NCBI GenBank assembly: GCA_038239345.1
Contig: JBBSEX010000009.1
Coordinates: 173,998-237,997, forward strand
Direction of reading: 5' to 3'
Length of the DNA stretch: 64,000 nucleotides
DNA from: JBBSEX01 sp038239345
Lineage (GTDB): Bacteria; Acidobacteriota; Terriglobia; Bryobacterales; Bryobacteraceae
In this document: positions 17,054 to 26,300 of the stretch, one piece after another
Layout of the letters: each line of letters begins with the position of its first letter
Numbering within the stretch: the stretch's first letter is position 1
The notes under the pieces: generated by a model
Told to the model about the DNA's origin: nothing
Seen by the model: the letters and a program-made list of their open reading frames with translations, nothing else
Databases searched by the model: none
Translations under genes and position numbers: made by a program

Positions 17054-20000
17054 TTACTTAACCGCCAGAGTGACTGTCGAAGCGCTGATGGCCCCGCCAG
17101 TATTAATGACAACGGGAACCGTGCCCGAAGGCGTAATCGCCAGCGGGACGATAATATTCACCTGAATAACACCAGCCACGATCCCTGGCGCCGATCCCGC
17201 GTAGAGGACCGTGGCCGGTTGCCCGGCAACAAATACACTCACCGGCGCCGTCGTAAACTTCAACACCGAATCGTTGACAGACCCGGTAAGCGAAGCTGGA
17301 CTCGTCAGGCCTCCGCCAGTGGCGTATAGAACCACCACCGCACCCCGGGCCGCCGGGTTCTGGGCGCTGTTCACGCTATTGTCGCTATTCAGAATCGATC
17401 CCTGTCCGCTACCGGTTGCGGTGGCGGTGAAGATACCGGGCGAGGTGTCGGACACTTTCAAATCCAGGCCGGTGTTAGCGACGCCCAGATACTCGACAGT
17501 GATATGTGTCGTCACCCGGCCGGCGATCTCAAACGGGGCGATGGCATTGATCTGCACCGCTGAGGTATAAATCACCGGCGCCGGAATCCCGTCGAACAGA
17601 ACACGAGTGCCGGCGAGTATGGTGTCCACCCCACCCTTCGAATTGAGTGTGAACGCAGCCGCATTAGCGGGTCCTAGTAACGCGCCTTTGATGGTGAATA
17701 ATTCGCCTGGAGCGATACTGCCAGGCTGACCCGTGGCGGCGTTGGTGACGCTCACAATGTTCGGAGGCGGCATCGCCGATACGGTCAGGGTGGCCGGGAT
17801 TACCAGTGGACTATTCGTCAGGCCGGGCGAAGTAATCGTGACCGTCCCGTTATATAGCCCCGCCGGAAGATTGGCCGGGTTGGCGCTGACGGACGTGTTA
17901 AATGGCGTGGTGCCCGTTGCCGGATTCACGGAAAGCCAATTGCCTCCGCTGGTTGTCGCCACGGCTACCGTCACCAGAGCCGGACCACCGGTACTGGTTA
18001 TATTCAACGGCTGCGCACTCGGGGTGGTCGATCCCGTCTGGAAGGTGAATGCCAGCGAGTTCGGCGTGGTCCCCAATTGCTGTTTCGGCCCGATTGTCAG
18101 CGTAACCGGGATGGTCAGCGGGCTGTTGTTCGTCCCCGGAGCGACAACCGTGATCGCCCCGTTATAGAGACCCTGTGAAAGGGTGGCGCCATTGACAGTA
18201 ACCGTCAGCGCCCCGGGTGTAGTGCCACTGGCCGGATTGACGATCAGCCATGCGCCGCCATTGGAGGTAGTGGCGGTAGCCGTAAAGTTCGAGGCCGTCA
18301 CCGAAGTAGCCAGCGCCACCGTCTGCGCCGGCGGAACCGGACCGCCCTGGGCTTGTGAGAAATTCAGGGAACCGGGATTCGCCGAGAGCGCATTGTTCGA
18401 AGTGATGGTCAGCGTTACCGGGATCGCCACCACCGCCGGAAGGCTGGGCGACGTAATCGTAATGGCGCCGGTGTAAGTTCCAACGGCAAGCCCACTGACA
18501 TTAGCGAACACTTGCAGGTTGTTGGGGGTGCTTCCGGCATTGGGCGCCACAAACAGCCAGTTGCCGCCCTTGGTTGTGCTGGCGGTGGAGGTAAAGGTAA
18601 CCTGCGTATTCGGATCGGTGCTCTGCAGCGCGATAGTCTGGAAGGCCGGGTTACCGGCATTGGCCGCCGCCGTGAAGTTCAGCGCCAAGGGGCTGATGTT
18701 CAATAGAGGCTGAGCGCTGATGTTCAGAATCACACTGACGTTGAACGGATTGTTGGCGGCGCCAGGGGAACTAAATCCGACCGAAGCCGTACAAGCGCCT
18801 ACCGGTAGGCCCGTGGTGTCCACGCTAATGTTCGCCGTGGCTGGCGTAGTCCCTGAGGGCGGCGCGACAGTGAGCCAATTCGCGCCACAAGGGCCGGGGG
18901 TTGTCGTCACCGTGAAGTTCAGCGGCGCCCCGGTGCTGGTGATCTGCAGCGTTTGCGTACTTGGCTGGGCTTGCCCCACCTGGTAATTGAACAGGACCGT
19001 GCCCGGCGTCGCATTGATCAAAACCGAATTACTCACCGTCAACGTCACCTGGAACGTGAGCGGACTATTTCCCGCTTGTGGTGACGATAGGCTGACGGTA
19101 GCCGTATAGGTGCCGGCCGTTAGATTGGTTGGATCCACGCTCAGGGTCAGGTTTTGCGGTGTAGTGCCCGTGGTAGGTCCGACGGAAAGCCAGTTGCCGC
19201 CGCTAGAAGTAGCCACGCCGACCGTAAAGCCCAAAGCCGCTCCCGTGCTGCCGACCTGTACATTTTGACTGGCCGGAGCGATTCCGCCAACTTGCGCCGC
19301 GAACACGACGTTCGGGGACGATGCCGTCAGTTGCGGCATGGTCGTTACCAATAGGGCGATCCTCAAAACAGTAGTTGGATTGGCAGCACCCGGGGAACTG
19401 ATCGTAATCGATCCGCTATATCCTCCCGGCGCGAGCCCGACGGTATTGATACTCACTGTTAGGGTGGCTGGAGTCGCCCCGCTAAACGGGCTTACCACCA
19501 GCCAGCCAGCAGGACCGTTATCCTGCGCTGTGGTGAGAGTGAAACTCAAGGGAGCGCCGCTGCTGGTAACACTCACGGTTTGGGCCGACGGCGTCGACAC
19601 ATTCACCTGATAGCCGAAGAATAAGGTTCCGGAAGGATTCACGATCAGCGAAGGACTGCCGCTTACCGTAAGCGTCACCGGAATTGTGATCGCGCCCGAC
19701 GACGACCCTTGGCCGTTTATGGTAACCGTCCCGTTATAGGTTCCGACACCCAACCCCGCGGAGTTCACGCCCACGGTCAGCGCGCCGGGCGTCGTGCCCC
19801 CGGTGGTTGGGTTTACCTGCAGCCAGTTGCCGCCGGTTCCTGTCGCCGCTACCGCCGTATAGTTAATCGCCGAGCCATTGCTGGTTACATTGACGGTTTG
19901 CGTCGCCGCCTGCCCGCCGATCTGGACGTTGAACGCCAGCGAAGTGGGCGCAACCACCAGCTGCGAGGTCCCGCTGACAATCAGGGTGACCGGAATTTGG

Positions 20001-20359
20001 ACCTGGTCACCTGTCGCCGGAGTGATCTTGATTGTGCCGCCATACGTACCCGCCGGTAGTGAGCTTGCCTTTGCCGCCACTAGGACGCTTTGCGGCGCCG
20101 TTCCCGAGGCCGGAGTTACCACGAGCCAATTAGGAAGGTCGGCGCTGACTTGCGTCGTGACCGTGAATCCAATATTCGAGCCTGAGACCGGGCTGATTAC
20201 AAGGGATTGCGGAACGGCGTCGTTTCCGGACTGCGCCATCAGCGTAAAGCTCGTGTGATCCACCAACAGTGTGTTGGACTGCGCGACCGCTGTGGCCGAA
20301 CAACCCATAATAAGGATTGCAACGGTGAGTAGAATAGCGTGCATCTTCAATAGCTTCAT
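17054..20359 (-). CDS. Secreted protein with eight BACON-like repeats and Solibacter C-terminal domain (paralogue B)
   Basis: Paralogue of the neighbour at 13653-16943, with the same order: signal peptide (MKLLKMHAILLTVAILIMG), eight BACON-like repeats, then the TIGR03437-like C-terminus with IAPGELFTIKG and VLYAGSAPG. Repeat-by-repeat correspondence is visible (for example repeat 7 has SLNFSQAQGG here and SLTFNQSQGS in paralogue A), which supports duplication of the whole gene. The start at 20359 is chosen because ATG there has GGAG about seven bases upstream and begins the signal peptide; a longer frame exists but adds only 15 unlikely residues. The 110-base gap to paralogue A is compatible with one operon. 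It is divergent from the lolD-clpC pair across a 227-base AT-rich region. Confidence 0.87.
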   Translation of the reverse strand: MKLLKMHAILLTVAILIMGCSATAVAQSNTLLVDHTSFTLMAQSGNDAVPQSLVISPVSGSNIGFTVTTQVSADLPNWLVVTPASGTAPQSVLVAAKASSLPAGTYGGTIKITPATGDQVQIPVTLIVSGTSQLVVAPTSLAFNVQIGGQAATQTVNVTSNGSAINYTAVAATGTGGNWLQVNPTTGGTTPGALTVGVNSAGLGVGTYNGTVTINGQGSSSGAITIPVTLTVSGSPSLIVNPSGTLFFGYQVNVSTPSAQTVSVTSSGAPLSFTLTTAQDNGPAGWLVVSPFSGATPATLTVSINTVGLAPGGYSGSITISSPGAANPTTVLRIALLVTTMPQLTASSPNVVFAAQVGGIAPASQNVQVGSTGAALGFTVGVATSSGGNWLSVGPTTGTTPQNLTLSVDPTNLTAGTYTATVSLSSPQAGNSPLTFQVTLTVSNSVLINATPGTVLFNYQVGQAQPSTQTLQITSTGAPLNFTVTTTPGPCGANWLTVAPPSGTTPATANISVDTTGLPVGACTASVGFSSPGAANNPFNVSVILNISAQPLLNISPLALNFTAAANAGNPAFQTIALQSTDPNTQVTFTSTASTTKGGNWLFVAPNAGSTPNNLQVFANVSGLAVGTYTGAITITSPSLPAVVAIPVTLTITSNNALSANPGSLNFSQAQGGPVPPAQTVALATSVTASNFTATATTSNGGAWLIVNPASGTTPGALTVTVNGATLSQGLYNGAITVVAPGTNNSPLTIPVTLTIGPKQQLGTTPNSLAFTFQTGSTTPSAQPLNITSTGGPALVTVAVATTSGGNWLSVNPATGTTPFNTSVSANPANLPAGLYNGTVTITSPGLTNSPLVIPATLTVSAMPPPNIVSVTNAATGQPGSIAPGELFTIKGALLGPANAAAFTLNSKGGVDTILAGTRVLFDGIPAPVIYTSAVQINAIAPFEIAGRVTTHITVEYLGVANTGLDLKVSDTSPGIFTATATGSGQGSILNSDNSVNSAQNPAARGAVVVLYATGGGLTSPASLTGSVNDSVLKFTTAPVSVFVAGQPATVLYAGSAPGIVAGVIQVNIIVPLAITPSGTVPVVINTGGAISASTVTLAVK

Positions 20360-20586
20360 AGAATCTCCAAACGTAAGTCCGCTCTGGTTATTGCAATCCG
20401 CCAACCAACAAATCGTGACGCACGGCGCGCTGGCGCTTTACGGTTAACGATGTCGAGCCTAGTATATACCCGAACATTATTTTGTAGGAATGTTTTAATA
20501 TTGGGTTAACGGCGGACGGAAATGTTCTCTGTCAAACTTTGGCCGAACTCATGCTAGCGTAGTAGACAGAGGGGTTTCGATCACCA

Positions 20587-21330
20587 ATGGCGCCTGGGGA
20601 CAGCTTCGCGATTCGCGCGGTGGGACTCACCAAGAGCTACCGCTCGGGCAATAGCGACCTTGTTGTGTTCTCGAGCCTTGATTTAGAGGTGCCCCGCGGG
20701 GAGCGTCTGGCTCTGGTGGGCGAGTCGGGTACAGGAAAGTCTTCCCTACTCCATCTTCTAGGTGGTCTGGACAGGCCCACAAACGGTACGATATACTTCG
20801 GGCATAAAGACATCGCAGGCCTGCCCGACTCTGAACTGGCAGCTTTCCGCAATCGTGAAATTGGCTTCGTTTGGCAGATTCAGTCGCTGCTTCCAGAGTT
20901 TACGGCACTCGAAAATGTCATGATGCCGCTGCTGATCCGGGGTGTTACCCCGCCGGTGGCGACGCCCAAGTCGTTAGCGAGGTTAGATGAAGTCGGGCTT
21001 AAGAATCGCGCCTCTCATCGCGCGGGGGAATTATCGGGCGGCGAACAGCAGCGTGTCGTCCTGGCTCGAGCCCTGGTGGGCGACCCTTCCGTTTTGCTCG
21101 CCGATGAACCGACTGGGAATCTCGATTTCCGGACCGGCGAAATGATCATGGACCTCTTGGAAGAAGTCCATCGATCGAATAATCTGACTTCTATTTACGT
21201 TACGCATAATCTTTCATTCGCGAAGCGAGCCGATCGCATCTTACGATTAGAAAGAGGCCGCCTGGCGGATCCGTCGGGCGAGGCAGTGTTCGAGACGGCA
21301 GTTAGAATGGAAAACCGCAATTATGTTTGA
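20587..21330 (+). CDS. ABC transporter ATP-binding protein, LolD/MacB type
   Basis: Cytoplasmic ATPase subunit of 247 residues. Walker A is GESGTGKSS at 45-53, the Q-loop lies in VWQIQSLLPEFTALENV, the signature is LSGGEQQRV, Walker B is VLLADEPTGNLDF and the H-loop is VTHN. The LLPEFTALENVMMPLL stretch and the overall length match the LolD/MacB/FtsE class that works with FtsX-fold permeases on lipoprotein release or related mechanotransmission. No LolC/E permease is adjacent. The stop codon overlaps the clpC start by eight bases (ATGTTTGA), a strong sign of translational coupling. A lone MacB/FtsX permease lies 8 kb downstream, but pairing with it is speculative. Confidence 0.9.
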   Translation: MAPGDSFAIRAVGLTKSYRSGNSDLVVFSSLDLEVPRGERLALVGESGTGKSSLLHLLGGLDRPTNGTIYFGHKDIAGLPDSELAAFRNREIGFVWQIQSLLPEFTALENVMMPLLIRGVTPPVATPKSLARLDEVGLKNRASHRAGELSGGEQQRVVLARALVGDPSVLLADEPTGNLDFRTGEMIMDLLEEVHRSNNLTSIYVTHNLSFAKRADRILRLERGRLADPSGEAVFETAVRMENRNYV

Positions 21331-23803
21331 ACGTTATACTGAAAAGGCCCGGAGAGTTATTTTCTTTGCGCGCTACGAAGCCAGCCAGTTCGGTAGTCCT
21401 TATATAGAGACCGAGCATCTTCTGCTTGGCCTTTTGCGCGAAGATAAGGCCCTGGCGAATCGTTTTCTGCGCTCCCACGCGGCCTTGGAATCGATTCGAA
21501 AGCAAATCGAATCGCACACCACGATCCGCGAAAAGGTATCCACTTCGGTCGATCTTCCGTTAAGCCATGAGTGTAAGCGCGTACTGGCTTATGGCGCCGA
21601 AGAAGCCGAGCGGTTGAGTCATAAACATATCGGCACCGAGCACCTGTTGCTCGGCCTGCTGCGCGAAGAGAAATGCTTCGCGGCGGAAATTCTCCACGAA
21701 CGGGGGCTGCGTCTTTCGCAGGTGCGCGAGGAGATCGCCCGCTCCAGCTCCGAAAAGATGTCGTCCAATCGCCCCAAGGAGAGCTCGCTGCTTTCCGAGT
21801 TCAGCCGGGATCTGACCCAGGCGGCCATCGACGGTATGCTGGACCCGCTGATCGGCCGCGATTACGAACTGGAGCGCGTCGTCCAGATACTCTGCCGCCG
21901 CACCAAGAACAATCCGGTTCTGATCGGTGAACCTGGCGTCGGCAAAACGGCAATCGTGGAAGGCTTAGCGCAACGCATCGCCGATGGGGAAGTTCCTTCG
22001 TTCCTGTCCGACAAACGGATTCTGGCGCTGGATCTATCGTTGATCGTCGCCGGAACCAAGTACCGCGGGCAGTTCGAAGAACGCCTGAAGACGATCATGA
22101 AAGAGTTGATGGAAAATCAAAATGCCATCATCTTCATCGACGAATTGCATACGCTGGTTGGCGCGGGATCGGCTGAAGGTTCGCTCGATGCCGCCAATAT
22201 CCTTAAACCGGCTTTATCGCGCGGCGAAATTCAATGCATCGGCGCCACCACGCCCGGCGAATATCGCAAGTCGATTGAGAAAGACCGCTCGCTGGAACGG
22301 CGCTTCCAGGCCGTCAAGGTTCCGCCTCCGAATGAAACCGATGCCGTCCGAATTCTTTTCGGGATTAAGGAGCGCTACGAGAAGTTCCACGCCGTCGCCT
22401 ATACCGATGAGGCAATCGAATCGGCCGTCTACACATCGACGCGATTCATTCCCGATCGCTTCCTGCCGGACAAGGCAATCGATCTGATCGACGAAGCCGG
22501 CGCCCGGGTGAAGCTGCGCCAGACCACCCTGCCAAGCGAAGTGGCCGAAATCCAGAAACGGATTAAGTTCATCGTTCACCGAATGGAGAACGCCATCGCC
22601 AATCACGAGTTTGAAAAGGCCCGTTTCTATTCCGACGAAGAACGCAAGGAACGGGAGAACCTCCGCGTCCTGCGCGATAAATATAACCTTGACGATACCT
22701 CCACCGGAGTGGTCACCAAGGACGATATCGAAGACGTGGTAGCCCGTTGGACCGGGGTTCCGATGACGGCCATTCGCGAAGAAGAAGTCGCCAAGCTGGT
22801 ACGCATTGAAGAAGAACTGCACAAGCGCGTTATCAGTCAGGAAAAGGCTATTTCGGCGCTCGCCCGGGCAATCCGGCGGTCGCGTGCCGGCCTGAAATCA
22901 CCGAAGCGCCCCGCTGGCTCGTTCCTGTTCCTGGGTCCGACGGGTGTCGGCAAAACCGAAGTGGCTCGCGCTTTAGCGGAGTTCCTCTTCGGCAGCGAGA
23001 AATCTCTCATCCGCTTCGATATGTCGGAGTTCATGGAGAAACATTCGGTGTCGAAGCTGATTGGTTCGCCCCCCGGATACGTGGGTTATGAAGAAGGCGG
23101 CCAGCTTACCGAACGCGTGAAGCGCGCCCCCTATTCCATCATCCTGCTGGACGAAATCGAGAAGGCCCATCCGGATGTGTATAACATCCTGTTGCAGGTT
23201 TTTGAAGACGGCCAGCTTACCGATGGTCTGGGAAATACGGTCGACTTCAAGAACACGATCATCATCATGACTTCCAATCTGGGCGCTCGCTTCCTTGAGA
23301 AGAAAAGCCAGATGGGATTCTCCGCGCCTTCCAATACGGGCGTTCCGGCAAAGGTGGAAGATCAGGTAATGGCCGAGGTAAAAAAGGCCTTCAATCCGGA
23401 ATTTCTAAATCGCCTGGATGAGGTGATCCTCTTCACTTCGCTACTAGAAGAAGACCTGTTGAAGATCGTGACACTGCTGGTGGATCAGATCAATCTCAAC
23501 CTGGTGGCCAAGCAGATCAAGATCAAGCTTGACGACGATGCGGCAAAATATATTCTCGAGAAGACGTGCACCGACCGGAGCTATGGGGCACGCCCGCTGC
23601 GCCGCGCGTTACAGAAATACATCGAGGATCCGCTTTCCGAAGCCTTGATCCAGGGAACGCTTCCAAGACCCGCCGAACTTGAAATATATCTCGGCGACGC
23701 GGGCATTTATTGCCGCCAGGTTGGCAAGGAATTGCAGGAGCAGCCCGTTGGAGCTCCCGCCGTTCTGGAACCAGGCACGCCGCTTTATATGTTCTCCACA
23801 TAG
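21323..23803 (+). CDS. clpC: ATP-dependent Clp protease ATP-binding subunit ClpC
   Basis: HSP100 unfoldase that feeds substrates to ClpP, 826 residues. Two Clp_N repeats occupy residues 1-145 (FxxYxEKARRVIFFARYEA at the start). AAA+ module 1 has Walker A GEPGVGKT at 202-209. The middle region carries a UVR-type coiled segment (NHEFEKARFYSDEERKE), which marks ClpC rather than ClpA or ClpB. AAA+ module 2 has GPTGVGKTE, and the SPPGYVGYEEGG pore-loop region is present. A C-terminal ClpB_D2-small domain follows. It overlaps the preceding LolD-like gene by eight bases and is followed by a strong terminator at 23827-23858, so the transcription unit is closed. Confidence 0.95.
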   Translation: MFERYTEKARRVIFFARYEASQFGSPYIETEHLLLGLLREDKALANRFLRSHAALESIRKQIESHTTIREKVSTSVDLPLSHECKRVLAYGAEEAERLSHKHIGTEHLLLGLLREEKCFAAEILHERGLRLSQVREEIARSSSEKMSSNRPKESSLLSEFSRDLTQAAIDGMLDPLIGRDYELERVVQILCRRTKNNPVLIGEPGVGKTAIVEGLAQRIADGEVPSFLSDKRILALDLSLIVAGTKYRGQFEERLKTIMKELMENQNAIIFIDELHTLVGAGSAEGSLDAANILKPALSRGEIQCIGATTPGEYRKSIEKDRSLERRFQAVKVPPPNETDAVRILFGIKERYEKFHAVAYTDEAIESAVYTSTRFIPDRFLPDKAIDLIDEAGARVKLRQTTLPSEVAEIQKRIKFIVHRMENAIANHEFEKARFYSDEERKERENLRVLRDKYNLDDTSTGVVTKDDIEDVVARWTGVPMTAIREEEVAKLVRIEEELHKRVISQEKAISALARAIRRSRAGLKSPKRPAGSFLFLGPTGVGKTEVARALAEFLFGSEKSLIRFDMSEFMEKHSVSKLIGSPPGYVGYEEGGQLTERVKRAPYSIILLDEIEKAHPDVYNILLQVFEDGQLTDGLGNTVDFKNTIIIMTSNLGARFLEKKSQMGFSAPSNTGVPAKVEDQVMAEVKKAFNPEFLNRLDEVILFTSLLEEDLLKIVTLLVDQINLNLVAKQIKIKLDDDAAKYILEKTCTDRSYGARPLRRALQKYIEDPLSEALIQGTLPRPAELEIYLGDAGIYCRQVGKELQEQPVGAPAVLEPGTPLYMFST

Positions 23804-23807
23804 ACTA

Positions 23808-23825
23808 AAAACGTACGATCGTTTT
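23808..23825. repeat. Short inverted repeat after clpC
   Basis: AAAACG at 23808-23813 and CGTTTT at 23820-23825 form a perfect six-base inverted repeat with six bases between. It sits directly before the larger terminator hairpin and may stack with it or be a minor anti-terminator or operator. Role unknown. Confidence 0.45.
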
Positions 23826-23826
23826 G

Positions 23827-23858
23827 AAAAGCCCTACCCTCGGCGGTAGGGCTTTTTT
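23827..23858 (+). terminator. Rho-independent terminator of lolD-clpC
   Basis: A perfect 12-base stem, 23827-23838 (AAAAGCCCTACC) with 23845-23856 (GGTAGGGCTTTT), closes a six-base loop (CTCGGC) and runs into a T tract at 23853-23858. It lies 24 bases after the clpC stop. The A-rich left arm means it could also work in the other direction, though no gene ends there on the minus strand. Confidence 0.93.
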
Positions 23859-23906
23859 ATTTTCGGGTAAAGCGGATAATGAAGTCTTCGGATTTCGGGA
23901 CTCATT

Positions 23907-24920
23907 ATGTTGAAACCGCTTTGCCTGCTTGTATTGGTTGCCATCCCGTCGGTGGCTCAAACACACAACGATTGCGAAGAGAAGATTCACCGTCTGGAAG
24001 ACCGGATCGTCATCCTGGAACGCGCCGTCCTACAACTAACGGCGCAGAGCCCGGCGCCGGCCGTCTCCAATCTCTCCTTGCCCGAGGCGCCGCATACCAC
24101 GGCTGCGGCACCGCCGCGGAAGTTTGAAATGCCCCCTGAGCTGATCCCCGAAGTAGGTAAGATCGGGGCCCAGGTGGGCCTCCTGATTGGCGGTTCATCC
24201 AACCCGTTTAAACTCGATAAAGGATCGTTCTTTGGCGGATTTATCGACCTGCCTTTATACGATAAGCCCAATTGGATTCACGGAAAAATCTCTTACGAAA
24301 TTTCCATTGGCATCGCCCGCTCGAACACGACGTTTCCAGTTACATCGAACGTCGCCCAGGTGGCGAACCTTGCCGTTCTGAACGCACTGAATCCCAACGG
24401 AGGACTGAGTAACGTTTCGCAAGCCGTAACCGGTACGGGATCGGCGCCGTTCCCCGTGATGGTACCGACAGAGACGCGCTTCCGGATGTTGGAAGTAGAT
24501 CCGTTTTCGCTCCGTTACACCACCACGGTACTTGATCGTCTGCGGCTCAGACCATACGCTCTGCTAGGCTTTGGAGCGTTCGTCACGATTCACGATCAGA
24601 ATCCGCTGCAAAGCACCGGGGTACGCCAGGACGCCAATATTTCGCCAGCCGTCCTGAGTATCGTCAACCAGCTCTTCAATGGGAAGGCGCCGTTTGGAGG
24701 ACCTTTGGTAGCGGGACAAATTTCACAATCGGCGGAATTGGAAGCGCGGGGATTGCCTGGCGGTCATGGCAACTTCGATATCGGCCTGCACACCGGAGCG
24801 GGAGTGGAATTCCGCGTCAGCCGCAGTCTCTCGCTTGGCTTCGATGCCCGCTATAACAAGATCTCGGGAAGCAACGGAAACTTCGTGACGTATGGCAGCC
24901 GCATCGGCCTGCACTTTTGA
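23907..24920 (+). CDS. Outer-membrane beta-barrel-like exported protein with short N-terminal coiled coil
   Basis: Unrecognised exported protein of 337 residues. The signal peptide (MLKPLCLLVLVAIPSVAQ) is followed by a short coiled coil at about 20-45 (CEEKIHRLEDRIVILERAV), then a proline/alanine-rich linker to about 75. The remainder alternates hydrophobic and polar residues with glycine-rich turns (GKIGAQVGLLIGGSS, RPYALLGFGAFV, SLGFDARYNKISG) and ends in LHF. A terminal aromatic is typical of barrels inserted by BamA. The coiled-coil head may be a trimerisation or periplasmic contact element. It follows the clpC terminator, so it has its own promoter. Barrel assignment is inference; the substrate is unknown. 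Confidence 0.72.
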   Translation: MLKPLCLLVLVAIPSVAQTHNDCEEKIHRLEDRIVILERAVLQLTAQSPAPAVSNLSLPEAPHTTAAAPPRKFEMPPELIPEVGKIGAQVGLLIGGSSNPFKLDKGSFFGGFIDLPLYDKPNWIHGKISYEISIGIARSNTTFPVTSNVAQVANLAVLNALNPNGGLSNVSQAVTGTGSAPFPVMVPTETRFRMLEVDPFSLRYTTTVLDRLRLRPYALLGFGAFVTIHDQNPLQSTGVRQDANISPAVLSIVNQLFNGKAPFGGPLVAGQISQSAELEARGLPGGHGNFDIGLHTGAGVEFRVSRSLSLGFDARYNKISGSNGNFVTYGSRIGLHF

Positions 24921-24937
24921 TAAATGCCCGCCCTGTT

Positions 24938-26182
24938 CTATGACTTGACTGTTCCGGCGAGGAATTTATGACCCGTCGGCAATGGACTGCCGCCCAGCGG
25001 TTCATCCGTCACGGCGAAGGCCCTGATGTCCTGCATCATGCTGGCGTTGTTGGCGAATTCGACCAGCAGCGGCTGCCCTGGCACGGCGCGGAACGTACCG
25101 GCGCTAACGATACCGGGATTGCGGCCACGCATAAGCCAGAGTTGGTAGACCTTGCCTGGCGGAAGATCGGGGAGCGAAGGGGTGGAGAAAATCACTTTAT
25201 TTCCGTCGGCCAGAAATACATAGGCCAGGGCGCCGGGAGCGGCTTCGGTGCCATTTAGCTTGACGAGCTTCAGGTCTCGGGACGACAGTAACGCCGCGAA
25301 TCGAAGATTCTGGTCGAGCCGTGGCGGGTTTGGCTGCGCAGCCTGCTGCAACTGGAGCCGATCGCGATTCAACTGCTGGAGCTTGGCGTTCAGCACGGTG
25401 ACTTGCTGTTCGCGCTCCACCAGAGTGGCGCGGAGTTCCACAACCGAAGCCCGGGCGCGATCCCGTTCCAGCGTGGCGGCGGCCAACAGCGAGCGTTGTT
25501 GGGCAATCTCGGAGTTGAGCCTGGTCTCGCTCGACCGCTGTTGCACTAGCGATTCCTGCAATTTCTTGATGGAGCTGTTCGCCGCGGTCAACGTCGCCCG
25601 CAACGCGTCGGCATCGAGCCGGGCCTGTGGGGCAGCATCCGAACCTCGCGGCTTGGTCTGGCCTTCGCGCAGTGCCAGCGCTCGCAGGGCATTCTCACGC
25701 TGTTCGTTCGCCGCTCTCAATTCGGACTCCAGCCTTCGGACCGCCTCAGTATCGACAACCTGCTTCGATATGATAATCGGCGCCACGGGCCGCAGGTGAG
25801 CTTGCTGGCTATACGAGATGTACCATCCGGCGCTTGCGGCAAGAACAAGCGTGCCTAAACCTAGCGCCAATTGGCCGGGTGCCAACATCCGCCAGCCGGC
25901 CCAATTGAACAGCCAGGAAACTTTCGCCTCGCCGGCGCTGATCGCGGTAATTTTACCTCGAAGCGCGCGGCTGGGGTTCGCGGGGAACTCTTCGGCCATC
26001 GCCATTCCAAAAAGAGACCACTCGACAGTACTTTGACGCACGCCACTTAAACAAGATTCGCACTGCTCGCTGACATGAGACTGAATCAGCGCCGACGCCG
26101 GACCCTCCAGGACACCTAACGCGTAGAGCTGATAATCTTCGGGGGTAAAAGTATTACAGCGCAAATGTTTAACCCCTTTCAT
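24938..26182 (-). CDS. Anti-sigma factor with RskA-type C-terminal domain
   Basis: Single-pass membrane protein of 414 residues. The cytoplasmic N-terminus carries a zinc-anti-sigma-like HVSEQCESC (H-x4-C-x2-C, one residue wider than the usual H-x3-C-x2-C). A transmembrane helix lies at about 105-130 (LALGLGTLVLAASAGWYI). A long coiled coil spans about 150-280 (REQQVTVLNAKLQQLNRDRLQLQQ region). The last 120 residues match the anti-sigma-K RskA domain (GKVYQLWLMRGRNPGIVSAGTF). Such proteins hold an ECF sigma factor until a signal releases it, but no sigma gene lies in this window. ATG 26182 is chosen; a TTG one codon earlier is the only alternative. It is divergent from the hybrid kinase gene. 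Confidence 0.85.
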   Translation of the reverse strand: MKGVKHLRCNTFTPEDYQLYALGVLEGPASALIQSHVSEQCESCLSGVRQSTVEWSLFGMAMAEEFPANPSRALRGKITAISAGEAKVSWLFNWAGWRMLAPGQLALGLGTLVLAASAGWYISYSQQAHLRPVAPIIISKQVVDTEAVRRLESELRAANEQRENALRALALREGQTKPRGSDAAPQARLDADALRATLTAANSSIKKLQESLVQQRSSETRLNSEIAQQRSLLAAATLERDRARASVVELRATLVEREQQVTVLNAKLQQLNRDRLQLQQAAQPNPPRLDQNLRFAALLSSRDLKLVKLNGTEAAPGALAYVFLADGNKVIFSTPSLPDLPPGKVYQLWLMRGRNPGIVSAGTFRAVPGQPLLVEFANNASMMQDIRAFAVTDEPLGGSPLPTGHKFLAGTVKS

Positions 26183-26300
26183 CAATACTACGCTGGCCCT
26201 CGCAAATTGGATGATAACATCGTGAAACTATTTCCCCTAGGGAGAGTCCCTGTCTCATCCACAAATGTGGGGGTGGCGAACCTCAGAGGTTTCGGGCAGT

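Noticed and set aside
14002..20258. Several valine-, threonine- and proline-rich plus-strand frames
   Set aside because: Mirror images of the BACON-like repeats on the minus strand; they repeat with the same period and have no signal peptides or ribosome sites.
20360..20586. Promoter of paralogue B in the AT-rich divergent region
   Set aside because: A minus-strand TATACT is visible near 20463, but no acceptable -35 lies at the right distance.
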